Positions 1 through 13,500 of a stretch of DNA of 64,000 nucleotides are shown here, in pieces. Below the pieces are notes generated by a model, which made no database searches, was not told where the DNA came from, and was given only the letters and a program-made list of their open reading frames with translations. Numbering within the stretch: position 1 is the stretch's first letter; each line of letters begins with the position of its first letter. Position numbers and translations under genes: made by a program. This stretch comes from Argopecten irradians (Eukaryota > Mollusca > Bivalvia > Pectinida > Pectinidae): positions 13,145,030 to 13,209,029 of the forward strand of contig NC_091147.1 of NCBI RefSeq assembly GCF_041381155.1. The letters run 5' to 3'.

Positions 1-1127
1 GGCATAAACAGAAAAGAGTATTCTGGCAAATTGTTTATATGAATCTGCACATAATGAAATCCGTGATTGAAATATTAATCATACGTTATGTAATGAAAAC
101 TCTATCATCCTCAACCCCAAGCGAAATCGCACCGTCGCTAGGCCACATTCTCTATGAATATTCATAAGTGAAAGTTTGCGGTCCAATGAAAATGTGTATG
201 CACGTGGCACGACATTAAAATTTCCTTCTGATGTTTTCAAGGTGAAGGATGAATGATTCTGTTTATCTTGCCTTCTGACCATATTGTGTCTCTAATAATG
301 ATGTGTCATCAATGCATACAAGAATGACGTGACCTGATTGAATTTTCGTCATCGTGGTTGCTCTGACGTCATTGCATTGTTGTCTGACACCATACTACAA
401 ATATCACGACGCCATGTCATTGTTACAGCAATATAATGGGACTGATTCACGTTCCATGTGATACTTGCTAAAGTTTGTCCGGAACTATTTTTTTCTGTTT
501 GTGGTGATGGAATGACGCTAAAACTATGATAGATCGCGCTGATGTCATTTCACCTAGAATATAACAAATAGTTACTTTCCATCACCACTGGAGATAATAG
601 TTCTGCACAAACGTTATCGGGTACCACATGGTACATTAATGTTACATAAAATAAATTGCGGGTTTCCTAGTCCTGGAAAAGAAAATATGTTATTTCTTCA
701 TCGACGCGAATCATCTGAAGCGATATTAGATTGTAAACAATGGAACATTGTAATTAACTAAAGTTTGTGTTTCAGGAGGATTTTCGTATCCTTTTCCATA
801 GTTGGAAGTCAAAAATCGTTTGGAATGCTTTACGCCGATCTATCGACGGAATATCGGACGTCCAACAAGGCCTTATCTATCACACAGTCACTAGCTGGTT
901 TTCTACAGCAGTTTCTAGGTCAGTTATCTTTTACAGTGCTACAATAAATATTTACTCACCGTTAATGTTTACACAAGATATTCTGCCCTCAAAATCAGGT
1001 TACTCTGAATTTCCCTATGTGTCCATATTCCAATCAAAACCTCAAATTCCATCTTTGCATATTGAAAAACTTAACTCTCTTGTAGGTAGGTAAATATTGT
1101 TATTTTATTATTTTGTAAGCGAAACTC

Positions 1128-1252
1128 ACGTCGTTTTCTCTGAAATCATGACGTTACGCTTTTAAAATAATTTTTGTTATAATCAATTCCTGCCCGCAAG
1201 GGCAAATAACTCTGCAATATGCAAATACAGGATATAAAGATATAAATATGAT
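1128..1252. mobile_element. Partial CRE-bearing inverted-repeat element (family 1) in a transporter intron
   Basis: Contains the right-end motif CCCGCAAGGGCAAATAACTC followed by a sequence like ATATGCAAATACAGG, preceded by degraded inner parts with ACGTCG and TGACGTTACG. It matches one half of the complete element at 8207-8390. The same insertion is at 23040-23165 in copy B, so it predates the duplication. Confidence 0.6.
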
Positions 1253-2565
1253 TCGTATATTTTTCAGGTCCTATTAGCGCAATACTAATTAAAAAATACT
1301 CCCATAGAACGCTGATCATCTCCGGAGGGATATGTATTGGTGGAGGTTTGATGGTGTCCTCTCGTTGGCGCCTTCTATCGGGGTGTTATATATGACGTAC
1401 GGCATCATATCAGGTAGTGTATGATACGGCTTTTATAGTTTGTATAAACAACCACTTTCTTCGTGTCTGCTCTCGATAAATTTTCAGACTTCAGTATTTT
1501 GTGTTCTATTTCTATCAGCATGTTTTCAATTTGTTTTTCAGGCATTGGTTACGGACTTTGTTTTTCACCATCCGTCGTGATCATAGCCAACTACTTTAAC
1601 AAATATAGAGCATTCGCTTCTGGTATATCCCTTGCTGGAGGAGGTCTCGGAGGGATGGTATTCCCCTATCTCATCCAGTATCTGCTGAAAAAGCACGGAC
1701 TGGGGGACGCTTTACGGGTTTATGGTGCTATAATGTTGAGCATCTGCCCATGTGGTCTTCTCATGCGTCCCTTACAAGACAGCACACGGCAAACAGACAA
1801 TCAGCCAGGTTCTTCACTCACAATATCAAAATTGGAAACACATACGATATTTAAGGATAGTCTTATTTTCATACAGCAGATTATGCGTGCTGTTTATGAT
1901 TTAGAATGGAGTCTATTTAGACAATGGAAATGTGCTTGTTTTTTTGGTGTGGTATTTTTTTGCGATGTTTGGATATAACAGTTTATTTAATGTACTCCCT
2001 CCTTTCCTTGACGAACTTGGCTTCAAAACAGAAGACAGTGCATTTGTCCTTTTGATATTTGGACTTTTTGATTTGCTTGGAAGAATTTTATTTGGATTTC
2101 TCATGAATGTTTTTACAAAGCATCGTCATGGTCTATTTACTTTAGCGATCTTTGTTTTTGGTTCCGGTATCATCGGAACGTATTTTATTCATACAAAAGT
2201 TGGCTTTTGTGTTCTTTTGGGATGCTATGGATTGTTCGCCGGTGGATACAACGGTACTCTGATGGTGATGGCCGTGGAATATGTCGACCTTGACCGCCTG
2301 CCTAGTACATGGGGTTTTATGTGTTGGTCGGCAGCGATAGCATTTTTGTTAAATTCATTTGCAACAGGTAAGTTGTTACAGTATAGGTAAAAATATTATT
2401 CGTATCCAGTGTAATAAGGGGAATAAATCATCTTCTTGGATAATCACTTTAGTGTTGCCATAACACACACCAGAGAAGAATATAACTACAGTGATAGTAA
2501 ACCCTGAGATGCCGGGGATGTCGAAATCCCACTTAACATCCATATTCTATAAACTGGCTTTGCAT

Positions 2566-2736
2566 ATTTCAGAGTAAGCTCCATTGCGTGTATCCATTGT
2601 GACGTCATTATTTTGAGTGAGCACAATTCACATCGTTTTCCCCGATACATATGACGTGACGCTCGCAAAAAATGACGTCACAATCAATACCTACCCGCAA
2701 GGGCAGCTAACTGTCATATGCAAATAAGGAATAGTG
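2566..2736. mobile_element. Family 1 inverted-repeat element (MITE-like) with CRE palindromes
   Basis: Ends resemble inverted copies: GCATATTTCAGAGTAAGCTC at the left and GGGCAGCTAACTGTCATATG at the right. Inside each arm is a GTGACGTCA-type palindrome. No coding capacity, about 170 bp. Just upstream (about 2440-2540) is an end fragment of the second small-element family (ACAGTGATAGTAAACCCTG). The copy B counterpart is 24477-24640. Confidence 0.65.
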
Positions 2737-3008
2737 TACATCACTAGTGTTTAACGTAAATATTCTACCGGTAATCTAATTTTAGCGATTCTTTTTCACT
2801 GTTCATTTGTAATTTTGTGCTAAAAAATTGCGATTATCGTATGTCATACATAGCCTTTGTATAGTTATAATATGAATACGCGAATTAATCACTGAACTAA
2901 CAGTTTCGAAATCAATTTGCGCTACGATTTTATTGTACCAAATAAGTACGTTCGCTGTTAACATTGTACCGTAAAGTGATAATAATGGTGTGGTTTATAA
3001 TTTTTCAG

Positions 3009-3125
3009 GCGCATTTAGAAGACAGTGTTTCTCTACCATTGTACCATTACTTGTTATCGAGGGGACAATGTCACTGTTCGTGGTTCTTAATTATATCATT
3101 TAAATCATCTGAGTAGCAGAAGAGA
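3009..3125 (+). pseudogene. Degenerate extra copy of the transporter terminal exon (copy A)
   Basis: After TTTTTCAG comes GGCGCATTTAGA, resembling the true terminal exon start of copy B at 25477 (GGCGCACTCAGAGACAGT across the splice site). The following sequence still resembles the last transmembrane segment and basic tail but is full of small indels. See 24926-25045 for the better kept counterpart. Confidence 0.5.
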
Positions 3126-6100
3126 ATTTAATTTCTTAAAGATGCTCACCGCGACAAGGAAGGGGGCCCATAAATGATATTTCATTCATATCGACAATAA
3201 TTTGTGTGTTTAATCGTGTCTATATATGCCTAAATTAACACAAAAAACTAATTTAGAATACATTGTTATTCGCGCCTTTCTTATGGTGAATGTTCAATCA
3301 GTAATTCATTTCTTACTAGTATTATTATAGAGCCAAGGAATTTGTTTCGGGATTGCAATTAATTGCTTTTTTCTTATTTTTTAACTTAAAGTAAAAATTA
3401 AAAGAAAAAAAAAAAACTCAAACTTTTATAATTGGTGATATTGATTTGTAAATGCAAGTAACTTTGTATCTAACGAAATAAGACTAACAAATCGTTCTTT
3501 GATACGTGAATTACGATTAACAATTGTTAGCGGTGGAGCATTTAACTATAATTTCCAGTATTGTATGCTAATGCTTTGTGATTTCATTGTTAACCACGTT
3601 TTTTGTGTTTTTTTGCTGGAGCAACTCTAGAGACACAGCTATGGTGAATTGTGCTCAAACATTCCTGGGTTGATTCTGGGGTCTATGTACACACTCATCT
3701 GCAGTTCTAAGTTGATTATTTATTAACAATTGGTCGGGATACAAGACCGAAAAAAACCTATCGATATTAAGTTGGATATAGCTGTTTCTGTGGAGTGTTA
3801 TTAGCTGTACCACGTATTATTTCTATATAAGAATGTCACATGGAAAATTATTCAACAATCCATATCCTCATGACCCCATAAATTATCAAAATAATAAACT
3901 CATTAATGTTTACAATAATCATTAATTAATTTTCATACTGATTGATAAATGTTTTAATGCATGAATGCGTTGCTTTATTAAGGTATTATTTTTCCAATTT
4001 GCAATGTTTATTTTTGTATTGCTACGTCACGAAGAATTGAATTATCATATCATGGTACATAATGACGTCACATAGATAACTGACACATAAGATCTAAAGA
4101 GACATTTTATTCAATCTAATAATTATAACAAATTCAATTTTATTGAAATCAAGGAAATGAATGGACATAAAATGTTGTACTAAAAAATGACATTTTAATA
4201 ATAAAAGACTAAAAAGGTGATGGAAATTTTACCCTATAATGGTGTGTATTCCATCTTTAGTATTGACAATTTACAACGAATTTATTACTTTGAAATATAT
4301 ACAGATTTTTTCTGTTATAGTAATCATGTTTTTTCATAAAGGTTAATGAATTAAATTCAATGGCATGTTTACTCTAAGTGTATTGCATTTGGGGTAATGA
4401 CGGTTTACACACAAAATGATGACGTTTTCACATTTAGATGAAATTATTCACTGGACATATTGATGATGCGTTCTGTAAACAAATACATCTGTACCTTTGT
4501 GTTCTAAGACTTGATACTCTTGAACGATTTTCCACAACTGAATTGAGCATGTTTTCATTTGGAATAATGTCATAAAATATAGTAGAGGATATTGGTTGTA
4601 CAATCAAAGAAAATTGAAGATAGCTTAAATAGACTTTTCCTGATGGCAAATCCTTTTGCTTCTTTGCAATAAAACTAGTTAAAACCAAAAATGAAATGAA
4701 AGTTAAGGTATAAGGTAAAGTGTCCATTGCATAAAAACATTTCATTGCAAGAAAATTCCTTCAACTTTAAAATTCTACAAATAACAATACTATAAAAGTT
4801 GAATGTTACTTAGTTTTAAATTCTTTGTAATGCTTTTATTCCTTTGAAAACGTTTAGCTAGGGATTTATGTTAAGTGAAGCGCCTGATTCTTATATAACG
4901 GCTTGCCATAAAAATAACGTAGCTCTGGTTTTTTTTTTTTTTTTGTTTTTAATTCTCTGACTTACGCACCGGATTCTGATTGAACTGGTTGACGTTATTT
5001 TCACAAAAACACGGGACATAACGTAGGAAGGAATAGACATTACATGGTGTGTTACTTTCAGTGTTGAGCGTCATTGTGTGATATGTGGCCTGCGTCATGT
5101 GGGATATTATGTCAGCTATAGCTATCACAAGTACACCTAAAATATATTTGTTATTTTTGTGAAAATATAAACATATATACATATAATTAGTTATGCAATG
5201 TAAAGCGTTTGTTATTTTTCATATAGACATACTTTGTTTGCATTTTGAAATTTTTCATCGCCATTGTTAATTTGCGGTCATTGTATATTTCATCATTCGT
5301 GTTTTACGACAGGAGACAGACCATACGTTATTAATCTTGTGTCCCCTCCCATTTTATAAACAGTACGAGACGATTAATAAACTAGACATTATGTTACAAT
5401 TTCCGATTTGATTCGAACTCACAGAGCTTATCTTATGCACGAAAATATGTACTTAAATTTGTTTTTAAGACAGAAAAAAGAAGTTAAACCAAAGACTACC
5501 TATTCACTTATCGTATCGATCAAAAAACAGATAACTTTGCACTAACTGCTTTGAGGGAAAATAAAACATTTGTAATGCATCGAAGCACTTTTATGTGTAT
5601 GTTAATAAATCGTAAAACCTGACGGGAGACAACTCTTAATAATAAGTATACTTACTTTCCTCCACCCTTTAAAAGAAATTCTTTAAAAAAAAAGAAACAA
5701 AAATGAAATCAAAATATTCCTGAATACACACTGTATATCCTTTCATTACGGTTTTCCTATTTGCTTTTTTTTCAGATTGAGTAGTGTAAAGATTTGCTCA
5801 AGTATTCACCCATCATTACGTTTATTATCAGGTATTTTCATGGTTCTTTGCTCTGTTACACTTTGCGCAGTCGAAATTAACCGGGAATAGCCTAATGTCT
5901 TTCCTTAAGAACGCACGCATTACCATGACAACACGATGCGTGCATGTTTCGTTCTGGCATAGTTCCGGACTCATTCCGGCCTTCCGGCATTTCTTTTTCT
6001 TTACTCCACATTCCATGTTCTTCAGTAGTCTTTCTTTTAACTTGTCGACTTGTTCTGAAAGGGGTAGGATATCGAGATCAAATGAGTAAATGTAAGCTCT

Positions 6101-7184
6101 AAAATGGCAATAATTTTAGAAAACATATTGAATTATTACATTTCAAAAATTAACGGCGTCTCAATGATTTCGATATTGGCACCAGATTTAGATATTCTGA
6201 TAAATAGCGGTCCAATGTAACCGGTATGTTAAGATAAACTCGGGACTACATGAGTTTGACCTTCAATGGCGATTGAAAAAATGTTATGGTTTATATAAAA
6301 TATAAACTTGAACAACTGTTCAGACATTTGATTTGCAGGTATAATCCGGTTCAAATTAGTCGCATTTCTCATTACGTTTTCTTTTTAAACAAAATAGGTG
6401 TTGTCCTTAAAACAGCATATTTGCAATGATATTATACATTGTTCTGGGGAAGAATGCATCATGAATTCACAATTGATAACCTCACACTACTCACAAAAAT
6501 CACGTAAACATATAAGTACTATGACCATGGTGTCACGTGTCCTACTATCAATTTTAAGAAGGAATCATATTGAATCTAGGGTAATATTGGGTGATCTCGG
6601 GAAATCTCGGGTAATATACAACTTACTTTTAGAGGCTGCTCCGAGAACCATGCTTTTCGTGAGTTGTTTTCTGAACACTTTGGTGTCTTTGTATGTGAAG
6701 ATCTGGAAGGCGGACATGTTGAGATGGATGTCTTGGGATCCATATCTACAGCGGTCTTTGTTTTCAGGGTTATTCAAGTTCTCACATGCTATATAAAGAA
6801 ATATGTAAACGTTCATATGCTGTAAACCAAAATATTTTCGCGGTGACTTCGTTTTCGTGACTTTCGAAGTTTTTTTTCGCGATTTCACCTCTTATTCCTT
6901 TGGTTATATTGTACTTTTGCTTAAAACTTTTTTGCGGGGCTTAATTCTCGCGGTTTTTATTGACCCGCAAAATTCAATTGAACGCGCAAATAAGTTGGTT
7001 TAAGTATACTTTTATAAGTTTTAAGTATTATCAAAATCTAATTATGAGTTAACATTACAAATTATCGGAGATTTCTGTTGGATTTATGCCGTTGTATCAA
7101 AAAAGATAAAACTGTAAATGATTAATGAAACGGTTTGTTGGTTGGTTGGTTGACAAAGCATAACATCATACTAACAGTTAGGGT

Positions 7185-7440
7185 CATGTAAGGATAGCCT
7201 CTCGTGTATGCGGTGTTTTGTGTGTGTGAAATACGTGCGTGTTTTGAGAGACTGCAGTAGGTTCCTGCAGTGTCTCTTTGTAATAGTGGAACGTTTGCCA
7301 TTTGCAAAGTGCCATATCACAGACGCATGCTGCCAAAGACACAAAAATAGCACGCTCCACCCGGTCACGTTATACTGACAACGGGCAAACCAGTCGTCTT
7401 ATTCTATATATATACTGAACGCTAAGCAGGAACAGAAACT
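7185..7440. repeat. Dispersed repeat with ATGCTGCCAAAGACAC core (copy A)
   Basis: Contains GCATGCTGCCAAAGACACA and CCCGGTCACGTTATACTGAC. The same family recurs at 15060-15580, 29033-29290, about 36250-36500 and about 48700-48880. Here it lies in an intron of the chordin-like fragment. No protein coding seen; probably a non-autonomous element. Confidence 0.7.
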
Positions 7441-8206
7441 GCCATTTTTTTATAATTCATGTGTGTCTCGGCCAAGAGAAAGAACTTAGTCGTCAATGTA
7501 ATGTAAAAGGGACGACATGCAAAATAGGTGCATATTTACCAGTTTTTCCAAGCTGCCATTTCCACAGTTGCACTTCGTCTTTCTTGGCGTTGTCAAATGC
7601 CACGATTAGCTCCTTTCCTTCTATGTGTCTGTATATCAGATGGTCGGCCCTTTTAGGGATACACATGTGACGAAGGAATTTGGGAATCCTCGTCCGGTTA
7701 TAGTCCGGCTGATTCTTCAGGATGGGCGGCAGGGTGATGGTGATCGTCTGCTCGCCGTGGTGATGTCGGTGTTTGTGACCAATGGCATCTGTAATACAAG
7801 GATAAGCATTTCACCAACAATGACAAACTTTCTATTGCAGCTGCGATTTTTTGGCTATTTTCATCTCAAGATAAGTTCAAGCAGATATTATTCCACGGAT
7901 TTTTCATTTGAATGAAATAAATTCTTTTAATATAAATGAGTTTGGTTGATATTAACTCGTGCAGATAAACTTTCGTAAATTTACTTCGATAGTGAAAAAA
8001 TAAATCACAAAAGAAATTAAGTTGGTTTACTATATCAAAACTATTGGAATTGGAATTATTAGCTTATGATCGGTTTTTGTTTTTGTAAACATGAGGCAAC
8101 ATTTCGTTATAATTAGTGGCAATATGATTTCACATCTACTTCTGTGTATCTCCATAGCATTAACTAAGTCTTACACTTGTCTTAATTTACTCTTGAAAGA
8201 ATTCCA

Positions 8207-8390
8207 CCTTTGCATATTACAGAGTTATCTCCATTCCGGGTAGGTATTCATTGTGACGTCATTATTTGTGAGCAAAACTAACGTCATTTTCTCTTAAAAG
8301 AATCACGTTACGCCCGTTACCACATGACGTCACAATTAATACCTATCCGCAAGGGCAGATAACTCTGTAATTTGCAAATACAGAATAAAA
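8207..8390. mobile_element. Complete family 1 MITE-like element with CRE palindromes
   Basis: About 185 bp with terminal inverted repeats of about 55 bp: left TTTGCATATTACAGAGTTAT, right the inverse of TTTGCAAATTACAGAGTTAT. Each arm has TGTGACGTCAT or its inverse. No ORF of its own. Present at the same place in copy B (30073-30255). Confidence 0.8.
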
Positions 8391-8819
8391 ACCATTAGGC
8401 AAAAAAATATGTCTGTTTAGGGTTACCCGACCGACCCTAATTTTTAACCCCAGACCCTATTTTTTTCCACTTCACTACGAAAAAAAAAATAAAAAGTCGG
8501 GATTTCGATCTCAGACTCCGGTTCCAGCCATCATTTTAGAGTGAAAGACACTAAAAACAATAAAAAGAAAATCCTCCTGACCGACCCTATTTTTGCCAAT
8601 GTAACCCTAAACATACATATTATTTTTTATGCCTTACCTTGGTACAGTAAGTCCCGTTTGGATCGGTCCCGTCCACGTCCACGCCTTCGTTTATGTTTTT
8701 TCCTGTGTGTTTTGCGTATGTCTTTAAAGCAGATCTTTTTCAGTTTTCTTTCTTTGTCTCTTGATCCTCGGTCCTCGCATGTCTTGCAGCAGGCGAGAGG
8801 ATTCTTGAAATCTGGCTCA

Positions 8820-10548
8820 AAACCTAATATTTGTCATCATGAACCAAATACAACTTTTTTTCATTGACCCAATATATTTCTGTATCACCCCTGTAAAATT
8901 CTTTTAAACGATTTTATCCCAATGGTGGTCTTTCGTAAGTCATATAACAGATACTCTACTTTAATAGTTTGAGGTCATGCAAGCATATGAGCCAAGAGAG
9001 CCCTTCGTTAAACTAAAATGCTACGTAAATTGTGGTAGAGAAATCATCAAATACTAGCTGACTTACAGACACTGGTCTTATTTATTGTTTCTTAAGGCAG
9101 TGTTTTTCTTACCTTGATTATATTCGCTTCCAAAATAAATATATACAGTTTGTATAACAATGTGTGTTATCCAATGTTAATCTTAACGATTTTTTACAGC
9201 AAACATCAACATGAGAAAGCAATATATATATAGCTTGAACAAACTCAGGTATGCTTTGAAAACAATCACGATTTCATATTGGATCAAATGAGAACATATT
9301 CATTTAAACATTGGCTTTAAAAATAGTTTTTAATGAAAGAAAAGTTTAAAAAATGATATGTTTAATACAATGATCTAAAAACTGCTGCATTTTTTTTTAT
9401 TTCATTTGAACATTTTTAATTAAAAAAACACTAATGCATATAATAAATTTTAAAGAATACTTGATGAATGAAAAATACGTTTTAATGTACGATTCCATTT
9501 ATTACTAATTAATATTAATTATTTACCAATGCTGTAGTTAAAGATTGCGTCAATGATAACAATAATAATTTAATGGCATTATTTTCAGTATTCTTAATAC
9601 ATATTCTCAATACATCAATAAAAATGTCTTAATTCTATACATTCACATGTATAGATAGGATTTTAAATGAAAATTAATTTCATATGAAGTTTTTATAAAA
9701 CTAGTCTTAGCCTTGTTCTTTATATTTTTGCGAGCATTGAAGAGCAAAGAATGAAATTTCATATAAGATGAACACAAATGTAAAATACTTTTTATCACAT
9801 GACTAAAACATTTCGGAGAATCTCAATATCAAAATGTGTTGTAAAATCCATCAAGGCAGCCATTTTGTCCCGACGTTCTCGAATTCTGACGTCACATGGT
9901 TTTAACTGACGTCAAATTATGACGTCACCCTTACTTTCCGGTCAACAAAAAGCGATCTAGGTTATATAGTGATATATACAAAAGTATATGAGTGTAGTCA
10001 CAAGATATCAGGTAGATTTTTGTGATGAAATCAATTATTATTATAATATTCAATTTTTGAGTAAAAACTGATTAGATACAGTTAAAACTATATTAACCAC
10101 AACTAATAGTGGTAGTAATCCCTGGAACAACCCCACTTTCACGTGCTTCATAAATGTCTTGCTTGGTTTTCGTACATTACAAAATCATCTTTCTTTGTTT
10201 CAATTATTGCTAGGGTAGAAATAATAATTGTATTTGGTGTTATTTGATTCATTGTTCATAAAATGTATACCTAATTGAATAGTTATTAACTATTACTAGA
10301 GACAATTGAGCCTCCTTTAAATTTTTCCTAACTAGTCATCTTTTTATAAAGGTCTCTCAGAATTACACTCAGAACATACATTATAGAGCTTTTTATCCAC
10401 TTATTTAAAATTCATTAAGTGCATGTTACTCCCTTGTTGATTTACATCATACCCACACTATTTGCATAACCGGGTTGCATACATACATAAATACAAAATA
10501 GCAATTCTGCTACTAGCAGAGTTACCATATTGATACATGGCGTTTGGG
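8820..10548. other. Intergenic, no gene seen
   Basis: AT-rich unique-looking sequence that starts exactly where copy A stops matching copy B. Only short frames occur. At about 9888-9928 three TGACGTC(A) motifs sit within 40 bases. No exon completing the chordin-like fragment was recognised. Confidence 0.6.
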
Positions 10549-13500
10549 TTAGCCGACTCCCAGTACGCCATCATTAGCCATGTGAAAGTTCCCTAGTATT
10601 TGATAACATATCCCGAGAAGTGTGTGGGTTATCCAGAACTTCTGCCCTCCCTGGTGCTCATCATGCTGGACCTGTACCATCTGGTGTAATGCTTCGTCAC
10701 GTCCACTGCTGTCTCCAAGCTCGTGGCAAAAACACAAGAAGGTCAGGAATATGGCGTACGGCAGGGTGGCACGACCAAAAGAAACGACTCTTCGGTCAGC
10801 TCCAGACAAAGATGAGGGAAATAGAACTCTGAATGCTGAAATATCAAGGCTTTTTGTAACTACTTTCTTAATCGTCTTTAATGAATATTCACAAAGCCGA
10901 GGCAAAAGGTCGGGATTCAAAGTTTGATATCTGTAGAACGAAGCTGGCTTTATTACGTCTCTGCTCAGCTTCAGGCATTTGCTAATATTTCCAATAACGA
11001 AGTGATACGTTGCCAAATGCAAGACGTCCGTTCCAAATGAAGCATTCGGGGACATCCATATCTTACATTTCCTTAGTCTTCTGTACCGTTCCTTGTTGTC
11101 TTGGCCATCTCCATTTTCACTAACGTTAACGTTTTCAGTGAAACGTTCCGATGCAAAACACCTGAGGCTAGCCATAGTAAAGGAATATGTGAAAAGTTCT
11201 TCAAAATCTGACTTTGAAGTAGATAATAAGTTAAACTTTTTGCTTATATTTCCTCTGGTCAAATTTTCCCTTCCAAAAGCTTCCAATATTTCGAAAGCCG
11301 TATACATAAACGTTTCATGTACAGTCAGTGGACGCACAAGAAAAGCTTGCATGGAAATGTTACAAAGTTCTTCCCAAATCGAAGGTTTGTAGAAGTTTCC
11401 GAAGACAGAAAGGCAAAGCCATTTCATCTTACCATAGTTTTTCCAAAAGATCAAGTAATATTTGTTGATGCTGTCCGTGTACTTTCCTCTTGAACAAATT
11501 GTTGGCTGGAATGAAGTAGTTAGGACAAAATCCTGCCCTGACCCATGCAATCAGAATGTTGATGCAAAACCAAAAACAATAAAAACAGGTTTTTGTCTTG
11601 CCAGAGCATTTGACTTGTATTCTCTATGGCATGAAACATGACTGTTTTTCATGAAGTAGGAACACAAGATGTCGTCGTCACCAATGGTTTCCTTTAATGT
11701 TTCTTTTATTTTTGTTTTAAGAAGTATTTCAGCAGTATGTACACTTTGACCTGGATGAAAGTAAACGACGAGTGAACCAAACACCTTTCTGCTACTGCAA
11801 ACGAGATTCTCCATTGTAAAAATGTATCTTCTGAACACTTATCTCCAATTGGTACAAGATAACATCCTCCTTTCACAATTTTGTCAATCAAAGTTTGAGA
11901 GGGCCAGCCATTCATACGTTCACGGGTAATCCATTCTTTTGCTTCTTTTGGCCAACTGTAACATGGAAAACAATGAACACAGTCATCGCCATATCCTAAG
12001 CTATGCGGGACTACTGACTGTACAACTTGGTCCGTTAGATTCCAAACATATGCCTGCGCATACGCTGTTGTGGTTTGTGATATGTTCTTCCCTGTATAGA
12101 TCACTGGAAATAAAAATAGAATTTCCAATTTCAACTAGGGAATTATATACTTGAAAAATAACTTCACCATTCATCTGAAACTACCTCTAAGTGGACAAAG
12201 CCAGGGCGACAGCCAACTGCCTCTCGAATGTACAGAATTGTTTTGTTTGCACTGTATAGAGGTATACTATCATCAGGGTACATCACTACAACAGATTTGT
12301 TTACTAGCATAGCGTCCAAGTCTGATCCTTTCTGAAAACATCCTTCTGCACTACTTCCAGTATGAATGATATCATGAATATCTCCACTCTCCATACATTC
12401 TTGCAATACCACCCTATCTTTCTTCATATTAAAGAACTCTTCCGTCCCAATATACTTCCTCTCCAGTAAGGTAGACAGGAGCAGAGACATCCGCTCAACC
12501 TCCGTGGAACCCATCATCGTTACACCTGGAATATACGATCTGTGGAGATAGATAGGACAAACTGTAAAAAGATACAAACTCTTTCATGACATGACAGAAG
12601 TCATTACCAAACTATCTGATTCTAGATTGGCGTTTTAAAACCTCAACAGTGATATAGTGATATTTCCAGCTATTCGTGAATGTTTTCTTTGTTTCACAGT
12701 GATGTGGTATTATCAGTTTTCAATAATAAACGTGAACGTACTACGTGCGCGGATACGGACGCATAATGTACAAATTCTAGGGGTCGTTTCAAAAGAAAAG
12801 TTCCATTTCCTATATTTGCAACGAACCAAACGTTGCGCCCCTAAACTACGCCCATAAGTTTACATACACAGATATGTTGAAATGCCAGATGTCTATGTAG
12901 ATGGTTTATGTTATATACATACGTGTACATGTAGAGAGATGGTTGGATATGGGATGGATTCCACACGGTTGAGTTATTTTTTTAAACGTTTCAAAAGGCA
13001 CAATAACGTCTATCCACTTTTTTCACAGTTGCTTGAGCAACTACTAATTGTCGGACTATAAAAAACGTATGCGCACGCCAGGTTGACATATACTCCGGCA
13101 AAATAATCATCATCAAACTATTGTATTCAAGTTCAAATGAATTTCCGATTCGTTTAATCTACCAAATTTATTAGTATAATTAACCTTATTGGTGACGTTG
13201 ACAAAACGTTATGTGGAAAAAGAAGGTCGGCCAATGTTTGGCGTATTATCCAATCAGAATGCGAACAGTTTGTTAGATACCAGCTGTGATTACTTGATCG
13301 GTTGAATAACTTACCACCAACGATTTTGGTAGAATGAGAACTATGTAAAAAGAGTAAATAGTTCATATCTGGAACATAAGTTAAGAATTAAGTCCAGAGG
13401 TTAATATCATTTTAATCAGACAGAGGAAATTGTTTTAGTAAAACTATAATCATATATGTCGGCACCAATGTTCTGTCGTAGAAAGGTTCAGTGCACGTGA

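Larger units (their letters stand above)
776..3804 (+). pseudogene. SLC16/monocarboxylate-transporter-like gene, copy A, frame-disrupted
   Basis: Major-facilitator transporter of the SLC16 type; an upstream exon would lie left of the window. Exons matching copy B are 776-918, 1268-1413, 1542-2367 and a scrambled terminal exon near 3618-3804. Splice AG and GT sites are kept. Against copy B, exon 2 is one base shorter (143 versus 144), exon 3 two bases longer (146 versus 144) and exon 4 one base longer (826 versus 825, in a T run near 1958). Each change shifts the frame. The SLC16 signature region around NYFNKYRAFASG is still readable. The terminal exon has many small indels and no clear frame. 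Reading: pseudogene. Because copy A has a patch of dense indels, some frame changes could be uncorrected sequencing errors. Confidence 0.8.
1..8819. repeat. Segmental duplication, copy A (left end outside window)
   Basis: Direct repeat of 21931-30690. The first window base corresponds to 21931 and the match stops at the bases GGCTCA (8814-8819 versus 30685-30690). Most stretches are nearly identical by eye, with scattered substitutions and short indels; 3009-3810 is much noisier. The copy holds transporter exons 2 to 5 (plus) and the 3' exons of a chordin-like gene (minus). The right end falls inside a chordin-like VWC exon, so the block was cut without regard to gene structure. Confidence 0.95.
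5828..8819 (-). pseudogene. 5'-truncated chordin-like gene, copy A
   Basis: Exons, in transcription order: 8819-8638 (truncated), 7788-7540, 6788-6627 and 6054-5828 with stop TGA. All splice sites and phases match the complete copy B gene, and these exons are open. The first exon is cut inside the VWC domain just before the CC-x2-C cysteines, so the signal peptide, the first VWC exon and half of the second are absent. No replacement 5' exon was recognised between 8820 and 10548. Kept are the basic linker with RSKR, the C-terminal domain segment LIVAFDNAKKDEVQLWKW and the Cys-rich tail. Most likely a dead fragment. The intact exons leave open recent truncation or use of a new upstream exon. 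Confidence 0.8.
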
